Below are positions 1 through 8,093 of a DNA stretch of 64,000 nt, in pieces. Source of the stretch: SVFI01 sp964519385. Its GTDB lineage: Bacteria > Bacillota > Clostridia > Lachnospirales > Lachnospiraceae. The first letter of the stretch is position 1. Every line of letters starts with the position of its first letter. The position numbers were made by a program, and so were the translations under genes. The stretch is taken from contig CAZFLR010000004.1 in the NCBI GenBank assembly GCA_964519385.1, positions 49,008-113,007 of the forward strand. The letters run 5' to 3'. The notes below the pieces were generated by a model. That model saw only the letters and a list, made by a program, of their open reading frames with translations. It had not been told where the DNA came from and made no database searches.

Positions 1-720
1 ATGTCCCGGATCTTCCACCCTAAGATGTGTAGGGTCCGTAAACATAGACATAATCTTCTTCTGTACATCCTGTTCACTGTCGGACAGATAAATACAGTTT
101 CCGAGTGACTTACTCATCTTGGCACCTCCGTCCGTACCCGGAAGTCTCAGACATGCCTTATTATCCGGAAGCATGATTTTCGGGTCAACCAGAGTCTCTC
201 CGTATACATAGTTGAACTTGTGCACGATTTCCTTTGTCTGCTCAATCATCGGCATCTGGTCTTCTCCTACCGGAACCACTGTTGCCTTGAATGCAGTGAT
301 GTCTGCTGCCTGACTAATCGGATATGTAAAAAATCCGACCGGAATGCTCGCCTCAAAGTTACGCATCTGTATCTCAGCCTTGACAGTAGGATTACGCTGA
401 AGCCTTGACACCGTCACTAGATTCATGTAATAGAAGGAAAGCTCCGTAAGCTGTGGCACCATCGACTGTATAAAGATAGTGGACACATCCGGATCAAGCC
501 CGCAGGATAAATAATCCAGTGCAACCTCCACAATATTCTGACGCACCTTTTCCGGGTTGTCCGCATTGTCCGTCAGTGCCTGCGCATCCGCAATCATAAT
601 ATAAATATCATCATACTCGCCGGTATTCTGAAGCTCCACACGTCTCTTTAAAGAACCTACATAATGTCCGATGTGAAGTTTCCCGGTCGGTCTGTCACCT
701 GTTAAAATAATTTTACTCAT
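1..720 (-). CDS. trpS: Tryptophanyl-tRNA synthetase, C-terminal part cut by window edge
   Basis: Class I aminoacyl-tRNA synthetase that charges tRNA-Trp in the cytoplasm. The visible 240 residues begin MSKIILTGDRPTGKLHIGHY, so the HIGH motif is at about residues 16-19, and the second class I signature, KMSK within GAKMSKSLGN, is at about 201-204. The family is usually 330-345 residues, so roughly a third is missing beyond base 1. The ATG at 720 follows GGAGCAGGAATT, a good ribosome site. It has its own promoter (759-787) and a leader of only about 30 bases, so there is no room for a T-box. Identification is certain; only the C-terminus is unknown. Confidence 0.97.
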   Translation of the reverse strand, partial: MSKIILTGDRPTGKLHIGHYVGSLKRRVELQNTGEYDDIYIMIADAQALTDNADNPEKVRQNIVEVALDYLSCGLDPDVSTIFIQSMVPQLTELSFYYMNLVTVSRLQRNPTVKAEIQMRNFEASIPVGFFTYPISQAADITAFKATVVPVGEDQMPMIEQTKEIVHKFNYVYGETLVDPKIMLPDNKACLRLPGTDGGAKMSKSLGNCIYLSDSEQDVQKKIMSMFTDPTHLRVEDPGH

Positions 721-758
721 AATTCCTGCTCCATATCTATAGTTTACATACAAAATAT

Positions 759-787
759 ATGATAAAAACAAATCATCAATTTGTCAA
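759..787 (-). promoter_or_regulatory. Promoter of trpS
   Basis: On the minus strand TTGACA (782-787) is followed by exactly 17 bases and TATCAT (759-764). Transcription would start near 752, about 30 bases before the trpS ATG. Confidence 0.6.
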
Positions 788-810
788 CTCTGATGAAAAA
801 GGCTGTTGTT

Positions 811-1422
811 TTAGCTGTCATAAAACAGTCTGTCCTTCTCCAGCACCTCCGCCGCTTCATCCGTCACCTTCACTATCGTGACCGCACAGTTTTTCGGAAC
901 ACCGCCACGCCAGATATCATCCTTGTCCTCATAAAAGTGTGTCAAAAAACATCTTCCCGCCGCCCCATGCGTCGAAATTAAAATGTGCTTGTCTGCATAT
1001 TCCGGATTTTCAAGAAGACTCTTATAAAAATCTCCCGTTCTTGTGCGCACCTCATCGAAGGTTTCGCCGCCCGGCGGACAAATGCATGCAAGCGGATTTT
1101 CATAAAAAAGCCTGCGAAAATCCGGTGGCAACACCTCACTGGTCAGAATACTCTCCCCCTCCCACTCGCCGAAGGAAATTTCCTGTATACGCTCATCCGT
1201 CAAAATCGGAATATCCCGTCCCTCCGTCAAAAGCTGTGCCGTCTGCACTGCTCTCTTCAAAGGACTTGAAATCACCATATCCATTTCAAATTCACGCATG
1301 GCTTCCCCTGTCAGCTTTGCCAGCCGGATTCCTTCTCCGGCCAGAGGAATATCTGTCTGTCCCTGCAGCCTTTTTAGCTTATTCCACTCCGTCTCTCCAT
1401 GACGGATAATATACAATACCAT
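811..1422 (-). CDS. Histidine phosphatase family protein (phosphoglycerate-mutase-like)
   Basis: Branch-1 histidine phosphatase of about 203 residues. The catalytic signature RHGETEWN lies close to the N-terminus (from about residue 8), the second arginine region reads SSPLKRAVQTA, and the late histidine is in STHGAAGRC, where the phosphate pocket His is expected. The ORF can open at TTG 1428, but GGGAG lies 9 bases before ATG 1422, which I take as the start. The natural substrate cannot be read from the sequence; relatives hydrolyse phosphosugars or small phosphate esters. It stands alone between pilT and trpS, with a probable terminator separating it from pilT. Confidence 0.85.
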   Translation of the reverse strand: MVLYIIRHGETEWNKLKRLQGQTDIPLAGEGIRLAKLTGEAMREFEMDMVISSPLKRAVQTAQLLTEGRDIPILTDERIQEISFGEWEGESILTSEVLPPDFRRLFYENPLACICPPGGETFDEVRTRTGDFYKSLLENPEYADKHILISTHGAAGRCFLTHFYEDKDDIWRGGVPKNCAVTIVKVTDEAAEVLEKDRLFYDS

Positions 1423-1473
1423 GTTCAAAAACTCCCTTTTCTATCCATTGCCTCTATTGTAGTTTGCTCATCT

Positions 1474-1528
1474 GCAAAAAGCAAGAGCCTTCGTTTCGCA
1501 GAATTACTTCCGAAAAACAAAAGCTCTT
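1474..1528 (-). terminator. Probable intrinsic terminator after pilT
   Basis: Minus-strand hairpin with arms AAGAGC (1523-1528) and GCTCTT (1483-1488), extended by an imperfect TTTTTCG/CGAAACGAA pairing and followed by GCTTTTTGC. The loop is long, so confidence is moderate. Confidence 0.5.
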
Positions 1529-1554
1529 TCATCCCTCATAATCTCTTCTCTTAA

Positions 1555-2601
1555 TTAAACGTACTGCATAATCTCCTTCGGATTAGACGAATACTGAATC
1601 GCTGTTTCTTTGGTAATCTTTCCGTGCATCACAAGCATCTTAAGGTCGTTGTTCAGCGTATGCATTCCGGATGCAAGGTTAGACTGCATCGTACTCTCAA
1701 GCTGGTGCAGCTTATTCTCACGAATCAGGTTTCCGATTGCTTCATTATTTAAAAGAATCTCGGTTGCAACCACACGTCCCTCATCTCCGGCCATCGGAAG
1801 AAGCTGCTGTGTAATAACACCCTTCAATACGCTCGCAAGCTGCATACGCATCTGGCTCTGTCCATGCGGAGGACATGCATCTACGATACGCTCAATTGTC
1901 TGCGGAGCACTCGTTGTATGTAATGTTGAAAGAACCAGATGACCCGTCTCGGCTGCGGTAACGGCTGCTGAAATCGTCTCGTAATCACGCATCTCACCTA
2001 CAAGGATAATATCCGGGTCTTCACGAAGTGCCGAGCGGAGTGCTGTCTGGAAGCTGTCTACGTCACGGCCGATTTCTCTCTGGTGAATCATCGCTTTTCC
2101 GTGAGGATAGATATACTCTATCGGATCTTCAATCGTCAATACATGTTTCTTCTGTGTTTTATTGATATAGTCAATAATAGCAGCCAAAGTCGTTGTCTTA
2201 CCACTACCTGTCGGTCCCGTAACAAGGATAAGACCTCTTGGTTCCTCTGCCAGTTTACGAACTGTGTCCGGAAGACCGAGATTGGCAAAATTTGGTGTTG
2301 TATTTTCGAGAAGACGAATACTTGCTGCAAGATTATTACGCTGATGGTATACATTGACACGCATACGCGCACCATCCGGTGTAATGCCGGAAAAGTCCAA
2401 ATCCTTTCCCTCTAACACTCTCTTCTTCTGTTCCTCATTCAGGATAGAAAGAATCATATCCTCTATTTCCTGCGGAGCCTGAGCCGGCTCTAACAGCTCA
2501 AGTTCACCAAAACGACGAACCGCTGTATGTGTTCCCACCGTAAGGTGAATATCAGAACAGGTATTTCTTCTCGCATAATCCATTAATTCTAAAAAAGTCA
2601 T
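1555..2601 (-). CDS. pilT: PilT-type pilus retraction ATPase
   Basis: Hexameric cytoplasmic ATPase of the secretion/type IV pilus superfamily, 348 residues, the usual PilT length. Walker A is GPTGSGKTTT at about 129-138, the Asp-box/Walker B region reads EDPDIILVGEMRD, and the His box is GHLVLSTLHT at about 218. The N-terminal part reads DIHLTVG, the usual PilT opening. The ATG at 2601 follows GGGGG at good spacing. No pilin, PilB, PilC or prepilin peptidase gene is adjacent, so the motor is encoded apart from any pilus it serves. In clostridia PilT drives twitching or DNA-uptake pili; which applies here is not visible. Confidence 0.93.
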   Translation of the reverse strand: MTFLELMDYARRNTCSDIHLTVGTHTAVRRFGELELLEPAQAPQEIEDMILSILNEEQKKRVLEGKDLDFSGITPDGARMRVNVYHQRNNLAASIRLLENTTPNFANLGLPDTVRKLAEEPRGLILVTGPTGSGKTTTLAAIIDYINKTQKKHVLTIEDPIEYIYPHGKAMIHQREIGRDVDSFQTALRSALREDPDIILVGEMRDYETISAAVTAAETGHLVLSTLHTTSAPQTIERIVDACPPHGQSQMRMQLASVLKGVITQQLLPMAGDEGRVVATEILLNNEAIGNLIRENKLHQLESTMQSNLASGMHTLNNDLKMLVMHGKITKETAIQYSSNPKEIMQYV

Positions 2602-2650
2602 TGGCTACCCCCTTATACATATGATATTTGTTACGATACACTACCCCTTT

Positions 2651-2679
2651 ATGTTACATCATCTGATGTTTTCGGTCAA
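2651..2679 (-). promoter_or_regulatory. Possible promoter of pilT
   Basis: TTGACC (2674-2679), 17-base spacer, TAACAT (2651-2656) on the minus strand, about 45 bases before the pilT ATG. The spacer contains the palindrome ACATCAGATGATGT. The -10 box is weak. Confidence 0.35.
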
Positions 2680-2692
2680 GAAAATCATCCTT

Positions 2693-3175
2693 CTATTTTT
2701 TCTGAAACCGGTTAAGAATACATATCCTCTCCGAGACGATATAGTTATCCCTGTCAATTACACCAAGTGCAGGCTTCATACAGACAACCGCTCCTTTAGA
2801 GCGTGGTGTTGATGCCTTATCAAGCAGCCCGAATACCTTTGTCAATTCTGTTCCCGTATTTGAGGTTTTCTTTATTTCAATTGGATTTAATATTCCATCA
2901 TGTTCCAATACAATATCGATTTCTTTTGCATCCTTGTCCTGATAATAATACATATATGGCTCCTTTCCACAGTTCAGGTATGTTTTCCTGATTTCTGCAA
3001 CCACATAATTTTCTAAAATTGCACCATTCATAGCCCCGCTTTCTAACGTTTCAGCACTACTCCACTTTGTCAAATAGCATACCAATCCCGTATCATAAAA
3101 ATACAGTTTTGGAGTTTTCACAAGACGCTTGAGCAGATTGTTGGAATACGGATAAAGGTAAAAAATAATTCCGGG
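2693..3175 (-). pseudogene. C-terminal fragment of an AAA_14/DUF4143 ATPase
   Basis: Reads as the last 160 or so residues of an ATP-binding protein with a DUF4143 C-terminal domain: FYLYPYSNNLLKRLVKTPKL then YFYDTGLVCYLT, and near the end KDAKEIDIVLEHDG and PIEIKKT, the nuclease-like fold typical of DUF4143. The Walker A and B half is absent. The longest ATG/GTG reading begins with the internal GTG of RLVKTP at 3121, but homology clearly continues upstream in the same frame to 3175, where it abuts the TGA of the Fic fragment. It is therefore a decayed remnant, not a gene with its own start. An intact N-terminal half of the same family begins at 63469. Confidence 0.75.
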
Positions 3176-3478
3176 TCAGACTTCGCAGGAGTCTATCACA
3201 CGATTAAAGCTCTCACAGATTTCTTCAATTGCATCCGGTGTTTCATGAGGTGCAAGCGGTGTAAATATAACTCTTTGCGTTCCATCTGCATGATTCTCCG
3301 CAATTACATTTTGAGTATTTTTAAATCTTCCACCGATTGCCTTTTCAGAGTATTTATCCAAATCCCTATGCAACTGAAGAATATATGATGAACGAATCGG
3401 AATATACTCATAACTTTCATGAATCGTATTAAGTTGCTGCATACGTGTTGATGTGGTTACAATTCTCTCGATTTTCAT
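3176..3478 (-). pseudogene. Fragment of a Fic/DOC family protein
   Basis: One hundred codons resembling the segment just before the catalytic Fic motif: YIPIRSSYILQLHRDLDKYS, then GGRFKNTQNVIAE and APHETPDAIEEICESFNRVI. In full-length relatives the HPFxDGNGR AMP-transferase motif follows within about 30 residues; here a TGA comes instead, and the same frame runs straight into the DUF4143 fragment. The N-terminal part of the family is also missing. It cannot be catalytic. The junction looks like an internal deletion joining two neighbouring genes followed by a stop. Confidence 0.7.
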
Positions 3479-3559
3479 ACCACTGTTTTAGGCGTATTTT
3501 AACTCATTTCCCCTAATATCGTGTCCTTTTTAGGCGATTATATGCAAAAAGCAGTGGTA
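3478..3559. repeat. Short inverted repeat flanking the scar
   Basis: TACCACTG at 3478-3485 is matched by CAGTGGTA at 3552-3559, and TTTTAGGCG occurs twice between them (about 3486 and 3531). This is the only structure seen in the 250-base gap upstream of the Fic fragment apart from the promoter at 3645. It may be a remnant of the event that made the scar. Confidence 0.3.
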
Positions 3560-3644
3560 AAAGTAGGCTTACTACTAACTAATTTATTATTTAACACCTT
3601 ATCTACCAGTTCGATGCAGGATGTGTTGGATTGTCGAGAATGTG

Positions 3645-3673
3645 TTGAATTTGGTGTTTTTATGTGGTAAACT
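3645..3673 (+). promoter_or_regulatory. Probable promoter of the cstA transcription unit
   Basis: TTGAAT (3645-3650), 17 bases, TAAACT (3668-3673) on the plus strand, about 55 bases before the ATG at 3731. Confidence 0.45.
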
Positions 3674-3730
3674 AGCTCATAGATGAAAAAGCTATAAAGC
3701 TATGAATAAGTTATATGGGAGTTATTTGCA

Positions 3731-4099
3731 ATGTTTTGCCCACTGAAAAAAGCGATATCAGAACGCAACGTGTTGCGTACAGAATATAAAGCTGCGAAAG
3801 CGATTGGAGTGGTTCGTCTGGGACAGAGCATTTTCTTTTTCAGACAGGGACTAAGGGTGTATTACATCACATATGAGGACATAGTGAAATGCTTCAGAAG
3901 GGTGATGGTAATATCTGCCGGTGCTAACAATGGAAATATGAAACTGGAGACCTTGGTGATAGCGGATGGAGCGCGTGAATTGGCACAGATTCAGTTACCC
4001 GGAGCCGAAGCAGCGAAGAATTTATTAGAAGAATTGAGGATAAAGATGCCTCATGCGGATTTCGAGTGTCCCAATAAGGACGAGGAGGACAATAAATAG
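3731..4099 (+). CDS. Conserved hypothetical protein upstream of cstA
   Basis: A 122-residue soluble protein that I do not recognise. It starts MFCPLKKAISERNVLRTEYK, with GGGAG 9 bases before the ATG. It has a mixed alpha/beta look: strands around FFFRQGLRVYYITYED and VMVIS, then a helix AEAAKNLLEELRIKM and an acidic tail. There is no signal peptide, membrane segment or known catalytic motif. The strand-rich first part could be a small PH-like or ligand-sensing fold, which is inference only. Two bases separate its stop codon from the next start, so it is translated with the 163-residue gene and probably with the CstA-family transporter. Confidence 0.7.
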   Translation: MFCPLKKAISERNVLRTEYKAAKAIGVVRLGQSIFFFRQGLRVYYITYEDIVKCFRRVMVISAGANNGNMKLETLVIADGARELAQIQLPGAEAAKNLLEELRIKMPHADFECPNKDEEDNK

Positions 4100-4101
4100 T
4101 T

Positions 4102-4593
4102 ATGACATTACAGGAAGCATTAGACAAGTTACTTCCGTCTTTTCAGAGATATTACAATATTAATAAGGAAGATGTAGAATCTCCTTTTGCAGCAGAAGCA
4201 GTTTTTCAATCACATAATGAACAGTATTTTTTGATTAAGAGTGCCAGAATTTCTGAAGCAAATTCTAACGAGTTTATCTACTTTTACACAGCGGATTCTT
4301 TAAATGCAGAGAAATTACAGGAATTGGATACTTGTGCATGGAAGCGTGGAACCGGAAATGTACAGCCCAATTATTATCACCGCAACACGGACGTTGCCTT
4401 GGTTATTATTGCGAATCGGATTGAAGAAGACGCATTTAATATGATTCGCAAGCTGAAACATTCCAAGAGTTATCAGTTTGGCCTTCAGGGCTACAGCAAC
4501 TATCGTTTGATTGCATTAGAGCTTTCCACAGGACGAGTGTCCCACAACCGCCAGGGACAGAGTCTGAAGAAGCTCGTTAGCAATATAATTTAA
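4102..4593 (+). CDS. Conserved hypothetical protein adjoining cstA
   Basis: A 163-residue soluble protein with no recognised family. It begins MTLQEALDKLLPSFQRYYNI, contains aromatic and polar stretches (NEFIYFYTADSL, WKRGTGNVQPNYYHRNTD) and ends in a basic segment (GRVSHNRQGQSLKKL). No signal peptide or membrane helix is visible. The ATG is 2 bases after the stop of the 122-residue gene and the stop is 21 bases before the CstA start, so the three genes form one unit. A regulatory or accessory role for the transporter is suggested only by position. Confidence 0.7.
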   Translation: MTLQEALDKLLPSFQRYYNINKEDVESPFAAEAVFQSHNEQYFLIKSARISEANSNEFIYFYTADSLNAEKLQELDTCAWKRGTGNVQPNYYHRNTDVALVIIANRIEEDAFNMIRKLKHSKSYQFGLQGYSNYRLIALELSTGRVSHNRQGQSLKKLVSNII

Positions 4594-4614
4594 TTATGAG
4601 AAGAGGAGAAGAAT

Positions 4615-6315
4615 ATGACAGCTTTACTTATTATTCTTGCAGCAATCGTTTTGTTAGTAATCGGCTATATTACATATGGTTCCTGGCTGGCAAAACAGTG
4701 GGGTATTGACCCTGGTAAAAAGACTCCGGCGCATGAAATGGAAGATGGTGTAGACTATGTAGCAGCTCCTGCAGCAGTACTTATGGGACATCATTTCTCA
4801 TCCATCGCCGGAGCAGGTCCTATCAACGGACCTATTCAGGCAGCCGTTTTCGGTTGGGTTCCTGTATTCCTCTGGTGTATCATCGGTGGTATTTTCTTTG
4901 GCGGTCTTCAGGACTTTGGTTCACTTTTCGCATCCATTCGTCATGAAGGAAAATCTGTTGGTGAGATTATCCAGTCTTCTATGGGAAAAAGAGCAAAGAA
5001 ACTTTTCATTATTTTTGCTTTACTTGTGTTGATTTTGGTTATCGCATCCTTCGTAAACGTAGTAGCAGGTACTTTTATGACTGCTGCTGACGCAGGACAG
5101 TTTGGATTTGTTGCTAATCCTACCGGTAATCAGACAACCGCTATGATTTCACTGTTATTCATTGTTCTTGCAGTTATTTATGGTTATGTTACCAATAAGA
5201 TGGGCGTTAAGACTCTTCCTGCTACCATTGCAGGTATTATCGGTATCGTAATCATTACGGTAATCGGTCTGAACTTCGGTTTTGCCATGAGCCGTACTGC
5301 ATGGATTATCTTTATTGGTGCTTACATCAGTATTGCTTCACTGGTTCCGGTATGGATTCTGTTACAGCCTCGTGATTATCTGTCCAGCTTCTTGCTTTAT
5401 GCTATGATTGCTCTGGCAGTTATCGGTATCGTGGTTTGTGCACTCACCGGTAATGCGACCTTTACCATTCCTGCATTTACAGGATGGAAAACCTCAGTTG
5501 GTACGCTGTTCCCTGCACTGTTTATTACTGTTGCATGTGGTGCATGTTCCGGTTTCCACAGCTTAATTTCTACCGGTACTACTTCCAAACAGTTGGATAA
5601 TGAAAAGAATGCGAAGTTTATCGGTTACGGTTCCATGTTAATCGAATCTGCACTGGGCATTATCTCTCTGATTGCAGTTGGTATGATCTGGGATAAGTAT
5701 TCCGAAGGCGGTTTAACTCCTCCGGCAGCATTTGCTTCCGGTATCGCTACTATGTTCGCTACTGAGACCTCCGTTGTTTACGGAACTATTTACGCACTGC
5801 TCACATTAGCAGTTTCCGTATTTGCACTTACCTCTCTGGATACAGGTACCCGTCTTAGCCGTTTTATGTTCTCTGAACTCTTCTTAAAAGAAGGCGAAGA
5901 GAGCTGGAAGGATGCCAAGGGTGTTCGCAAGGTGCTTGCTAACCCTATCTTTTCTACTCTTGTTATGGTAGTCATCGGATGTATCCTTGGCGGTCTGAGC
6001 CTGTCTCAGATTTGGGGGCTGTTTGGTGCTGCAAACCAGTTACTGGCAGGTATCGCTCTGATGGCAGTGGCTGCATGGCTTGGTGAAGTAGGTAAGAACA
6101 ATAAGATGTTCTTTATTCCTATGATTTTCATGCTTGCTGCAACTCTTACCAGCTTAGTTATCACTGTAATCAATAAGATTTCCCTGATTGGTGCAGGCGG
6201 AGCAGCCTGGGGAGACTGGTTCCAGTTAATTTTCGCAGCCGCAATGGCTATTCTTGCAATTGTTCTTGTTGTTGAGGGTATTCAGACCTTTAAGAAACAG
6301 AGCAAGAAAAACTAA
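4615..6315 (+). CDS. cstA: CstA/BtsT-family carbon starvation transporter
   Basis: Polytopic inner-membrane protein of 566 residues with about 16 hydrophobic segments. Members import peptides or pyruvate, and BtsT is a pyruvate/proton symporter. The family hallmark GHHFSSIAGAGPI is at about 58-70, and GGLQDFGSLFASIRHEGKS follows the next membrane pair. Later come CGACSGFHSLISTGTTSKQ and TSLDTGTRLSRF, both conserved. The length places it in the shorter CstA clade. AGGAG lies 7 bases before the ATG. The transcript ends at the strong hairpin at 6344-6383. The substrate cannot be decided from sequence. Confidence 0.93.
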   Translation: MTALLIILAAIVLLVIGYITYGSWLAKQWGIDPGKKTPAHEMEDGVDYVAAPAAVLMGHHFSSIAGAGPINGPIQAAVFGWVPVFLWCIIGGIFFGGLQDFGSLFASIRHEGKSVGEIIQSSMGKRAKKLFIIFALLVLILVIASFVNVVAGTFMTAADAGQFGFVANPTGNQTTAMISLLFIVLAVIYGYVTNKMGVKTLPATIAGIIGIVIITVIGLNFGFAMSRTAWIIFIGAYISIASLVPVWILLQPRDYLSSFLLYAMIALAVIGIVVCALTGNATFTIPAFTGWKTSVGTLFPALFITVACGACSGFHSLISTGTTSKQLDNEKNAKFIGYGSMLIESALGIISLIAVGMIWDKYSEGGLTPPAAFASGIATMFATETSVVYGTIYALLTLAVSVFALTSLDTGTRLSRFMFSELFLKEGEESWKDAKGVRKVLANPIFSTLVMVVIGCILGGLSLSQIWGLFGAANQLLAGIALMAVAAWLGEVGKNNKMFFIPMIFMLAATLTSLVITVINKISLIGAGGAAWGDWFQLIFAAAMAILAIVLVVEGIQTFKKQSKKN

Positions 6316-6343
6316 TTTTTGATTAGTACATTTTACCAATGAA

Positions 6344-6383
6344 GAAAACGACTATCTTTCGTATGGAAGGATAGTCGTTTTTG
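6344..6383. terminator. Bidirectional intrinsic terminator between cstA and the cobalamin operon
   Basis: AAACGACTATC is paired with GATAGTCGTTT around a short loop. A T run follows on the plus strand (ending cstA) and also on the minus strand (ending the cobalamin operon, whose last stop is at 6465). Confidence 0.85.
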
Positions 6384-6464
6384 TTCAGGGTACTTCACGT
6401 TCCCACTCTTACTCATTTCGTGTCTCTCTTTCTCTGTCTTTATTACATAATTTTCCAATCACCA

Positions 6465-6704
6465 TTACGACTGTTTTAACAACTGTATTATCTTATCGTA
6501 ATTTTCCGGTTGATGCGGAAAACTGCATTCCGTACAGACTTTTATCCTGCGGCCTTCCTTCCGGGTATATCGGGGATTTCCCGGACAGTTTTCCCTCGTA
6601 TACAGAGGGCAGTAACAGAACAGACAGTTCAATTCCTCCGTACCCTTATGACACGGGAAATATTTGCAGTCTCTGTTTTCAAAAAAACGATGTGAATTTT
6701 CCAT
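6465..6704 (-). CDS. Cysteine-rich small protein of the cobalamin cluster
   Basis: A 79-residue protein with nine cysteines in the pattern of the cysteine-rich small domain family found beside cobalamin genes: KYFPCHKG, LNCLFCYCPLY, NCPG, KVCTECSFPH. The spacing suggests one or two metal or Fe-S sites. Its ATG directly follows the TAA of cbiA, so it is the last gene of the operon. The biochemical role is not established; in some genomes this domain is fused to CbiB- or CobD-type proteins, which supports a link to late corrinoid assembly. Confidence 0.75.
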   Translation of the reverse strand: MENSHRFFENRDCKYFPCHKGTEELNCLFCYCPLYTRENCPGNPRYTRKEGRRIKVCTECSFPHQPENYDKIIQLLKQS

Positions 6705-8093
6705 TTAAACTGCCTCCTTCTCCCTTTTATACCACGCAGCTTTCTTTACAAAGGCTTCTGCAAAGGAAGGGTTTGACGGATAATAGAGATGAGGAAATCC
6801 CATCCAGTACGTCTCTCCCTCAATCACGCAGGAATATTCTCTCCCGGCAAACGGTTTTGCCGCGATACAGCTCTCTCCGTTGTCGGTACTGTCAAAATAG
6901 TGAAATTCATGCCCTTTTATGATTTCCCCCCTTGGCAAAAATATCGGTTTCTTTTCCCGCAGTTCAATGTAACCGAAGCGCACTGTTTTTCCACGGTAGT
7001 CACAGACTCCCTCAAGAACTCCTGCCATCTTATGACTTATCCCTTCCTGATCCGTGATTTTATCATGCAGATACATGAATCCTCCACACTCTGCCACAAT
7101 CGGCATTTTTTGGTCAAATGCCTGCTTTACAGACCGGCGCATAGGAAGATTACTGCTGAGTCTGTCTGCATACAATTCCGGATAGCCTCCGCCAAGCAGG
7201 AGCGCGTCACAATTCCCCGGAATCGTCTCGTCATGAAGAGGTGAAAAATATTTGATTTCTGCTCCATTCTCCCTGAGCATCTGAAGATTTGCTTCATAGT
7301 AAAAACAGAAGGCTTCATCTCTTGCGACCGCAATTACGGGTCTTTCCTCCTCCGGCAAAGCAATCTTTTCCCTGTGCCCGGTCCTCTCCGGAAGTTTCAA
7401 ATTTTCTGCCTGCTGTGCAGTCTGCTCTATGAGTTTCACATCTACCGTCTTTTCCAGTTCTTTTGCAAGCATCTGCAGTGATTCCTGCATATCCGGCAGT
7501 TCGTCCGGCATGACAAGTCCGAGATGTCTGCTTTGTATCTGCATTCCCTTCCGCTCCGGGAAATATCCGATTACAGGAGCACCCAGCTCCTCCTCAATCA
7601 GAGGCTTTATTCTGTCATAATATGCTTTTGAAGTTCTGTTTAATAAAATTCCGCGGATAAGCCCTTCTTTGTCATATGCAAGAAAGCCTGCAATCTCTGC
7701 TATGACGGAGCGTCCCATCCCTTTTGCATCTATCACCAGTATAATCGGTGTCCCGGTTATTTTTGCAAGGTGATAGGATGAGCCTTCCTCCCTGATTCCG
7801 GCAAGACCATCAAACAGTCCCATCACTCCCTCCATGACTACGAAGCTGTCAGATCCGGTGTTTTTCAGAAGCAATTCCACAGTTTCTTCTTCCTGTGTAA
7901 AAAAAGTATCCAGATTTGCAGAAGGAACACCTATGACCTTTTTATGAAACATGGGGTCGATATAATCCGGTCCGCATTTGTACGCAACCACTTCTTTACC
8001 TCTGTTTTTCAGAAGACTTAGAAGGGCGCAGGTAATTGTTGTTTTTCCGCTTCCGCTTTTTGGTGCAGCAATCATGATTCGATTCATTTTCAT
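6705..8093 (-). CDS. cbiA: Cobyrinate a,c-diamide synthase
   Basis: Amidates the a and c carboxylates of cobyrinate with glutamine and ATP. The N-terminal ATP-binding domain has APKSGSGKTT at about 9-18 and CGPDYIDPMFH at about 39-49. The C-terminal class I glutamine amidotransferase domain carries the nucleophile Cys in ECGGFMYL (about 335) and a late HEFHYF segment. At 462 residues it is of normal length. Its ATG overlaps the stop of the upstream fusion gene (ATGA), so the two are translationally coupled. It acts in the cytoplasm after ring contraction and methylation. Confidence 0.95.
   Translation of the reverse strand: MKMNRIMIAAPKSGSGKTTITCALLSLLKNRGKEVVAYKCGPDYIDPMFHKKVIGVPSANLDTFFTQEEETVELLLKNTGSDSFVVMEGVMGLFDGLAGIREEGSSYHLAKITGTPIILVIDAKGMGRSVIAEIAGFLAYDKEGLIRGILLNRTSKAYYDRIKPLIEEELGAPVIGYFPERKGMQIQSRHLGLVMPDELPDMQESLQMLAKELEKTVDVKLIEQTAQQAENLKLPERTGHREKIALPEEERPVIAVARDEAFCFYYEANLQMLRENGAEIKYFSPLHDETIPGNCDALLLGGGYPELYADRLSSNLPMRRSVKQAFDQKMPIVAECGGFMYLHDKITDQEGISHKMAGVLEGVCDYRGKTVRFGYIELREKKPIFLPRGEIIKGHEFHYFDSTDNGESCIAAKPFAGREYSCVIEGETYWMGFPHLYYPSNPSFAEAFVKKAAWYKREKEAV

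Noticed and set aside
721..810. T-box leader for trpS
   Set aside because: The gap is 90 bases and a good promoter leaves only about 30 bases of leader, too short for a T-box.
2693..3121. Intact 142-residue gene
   Set aside because: The apparent start is an internal GTG; homology to DUF4143 ATPases continues upstream in frame to 3175 and the ATPase half is missing.
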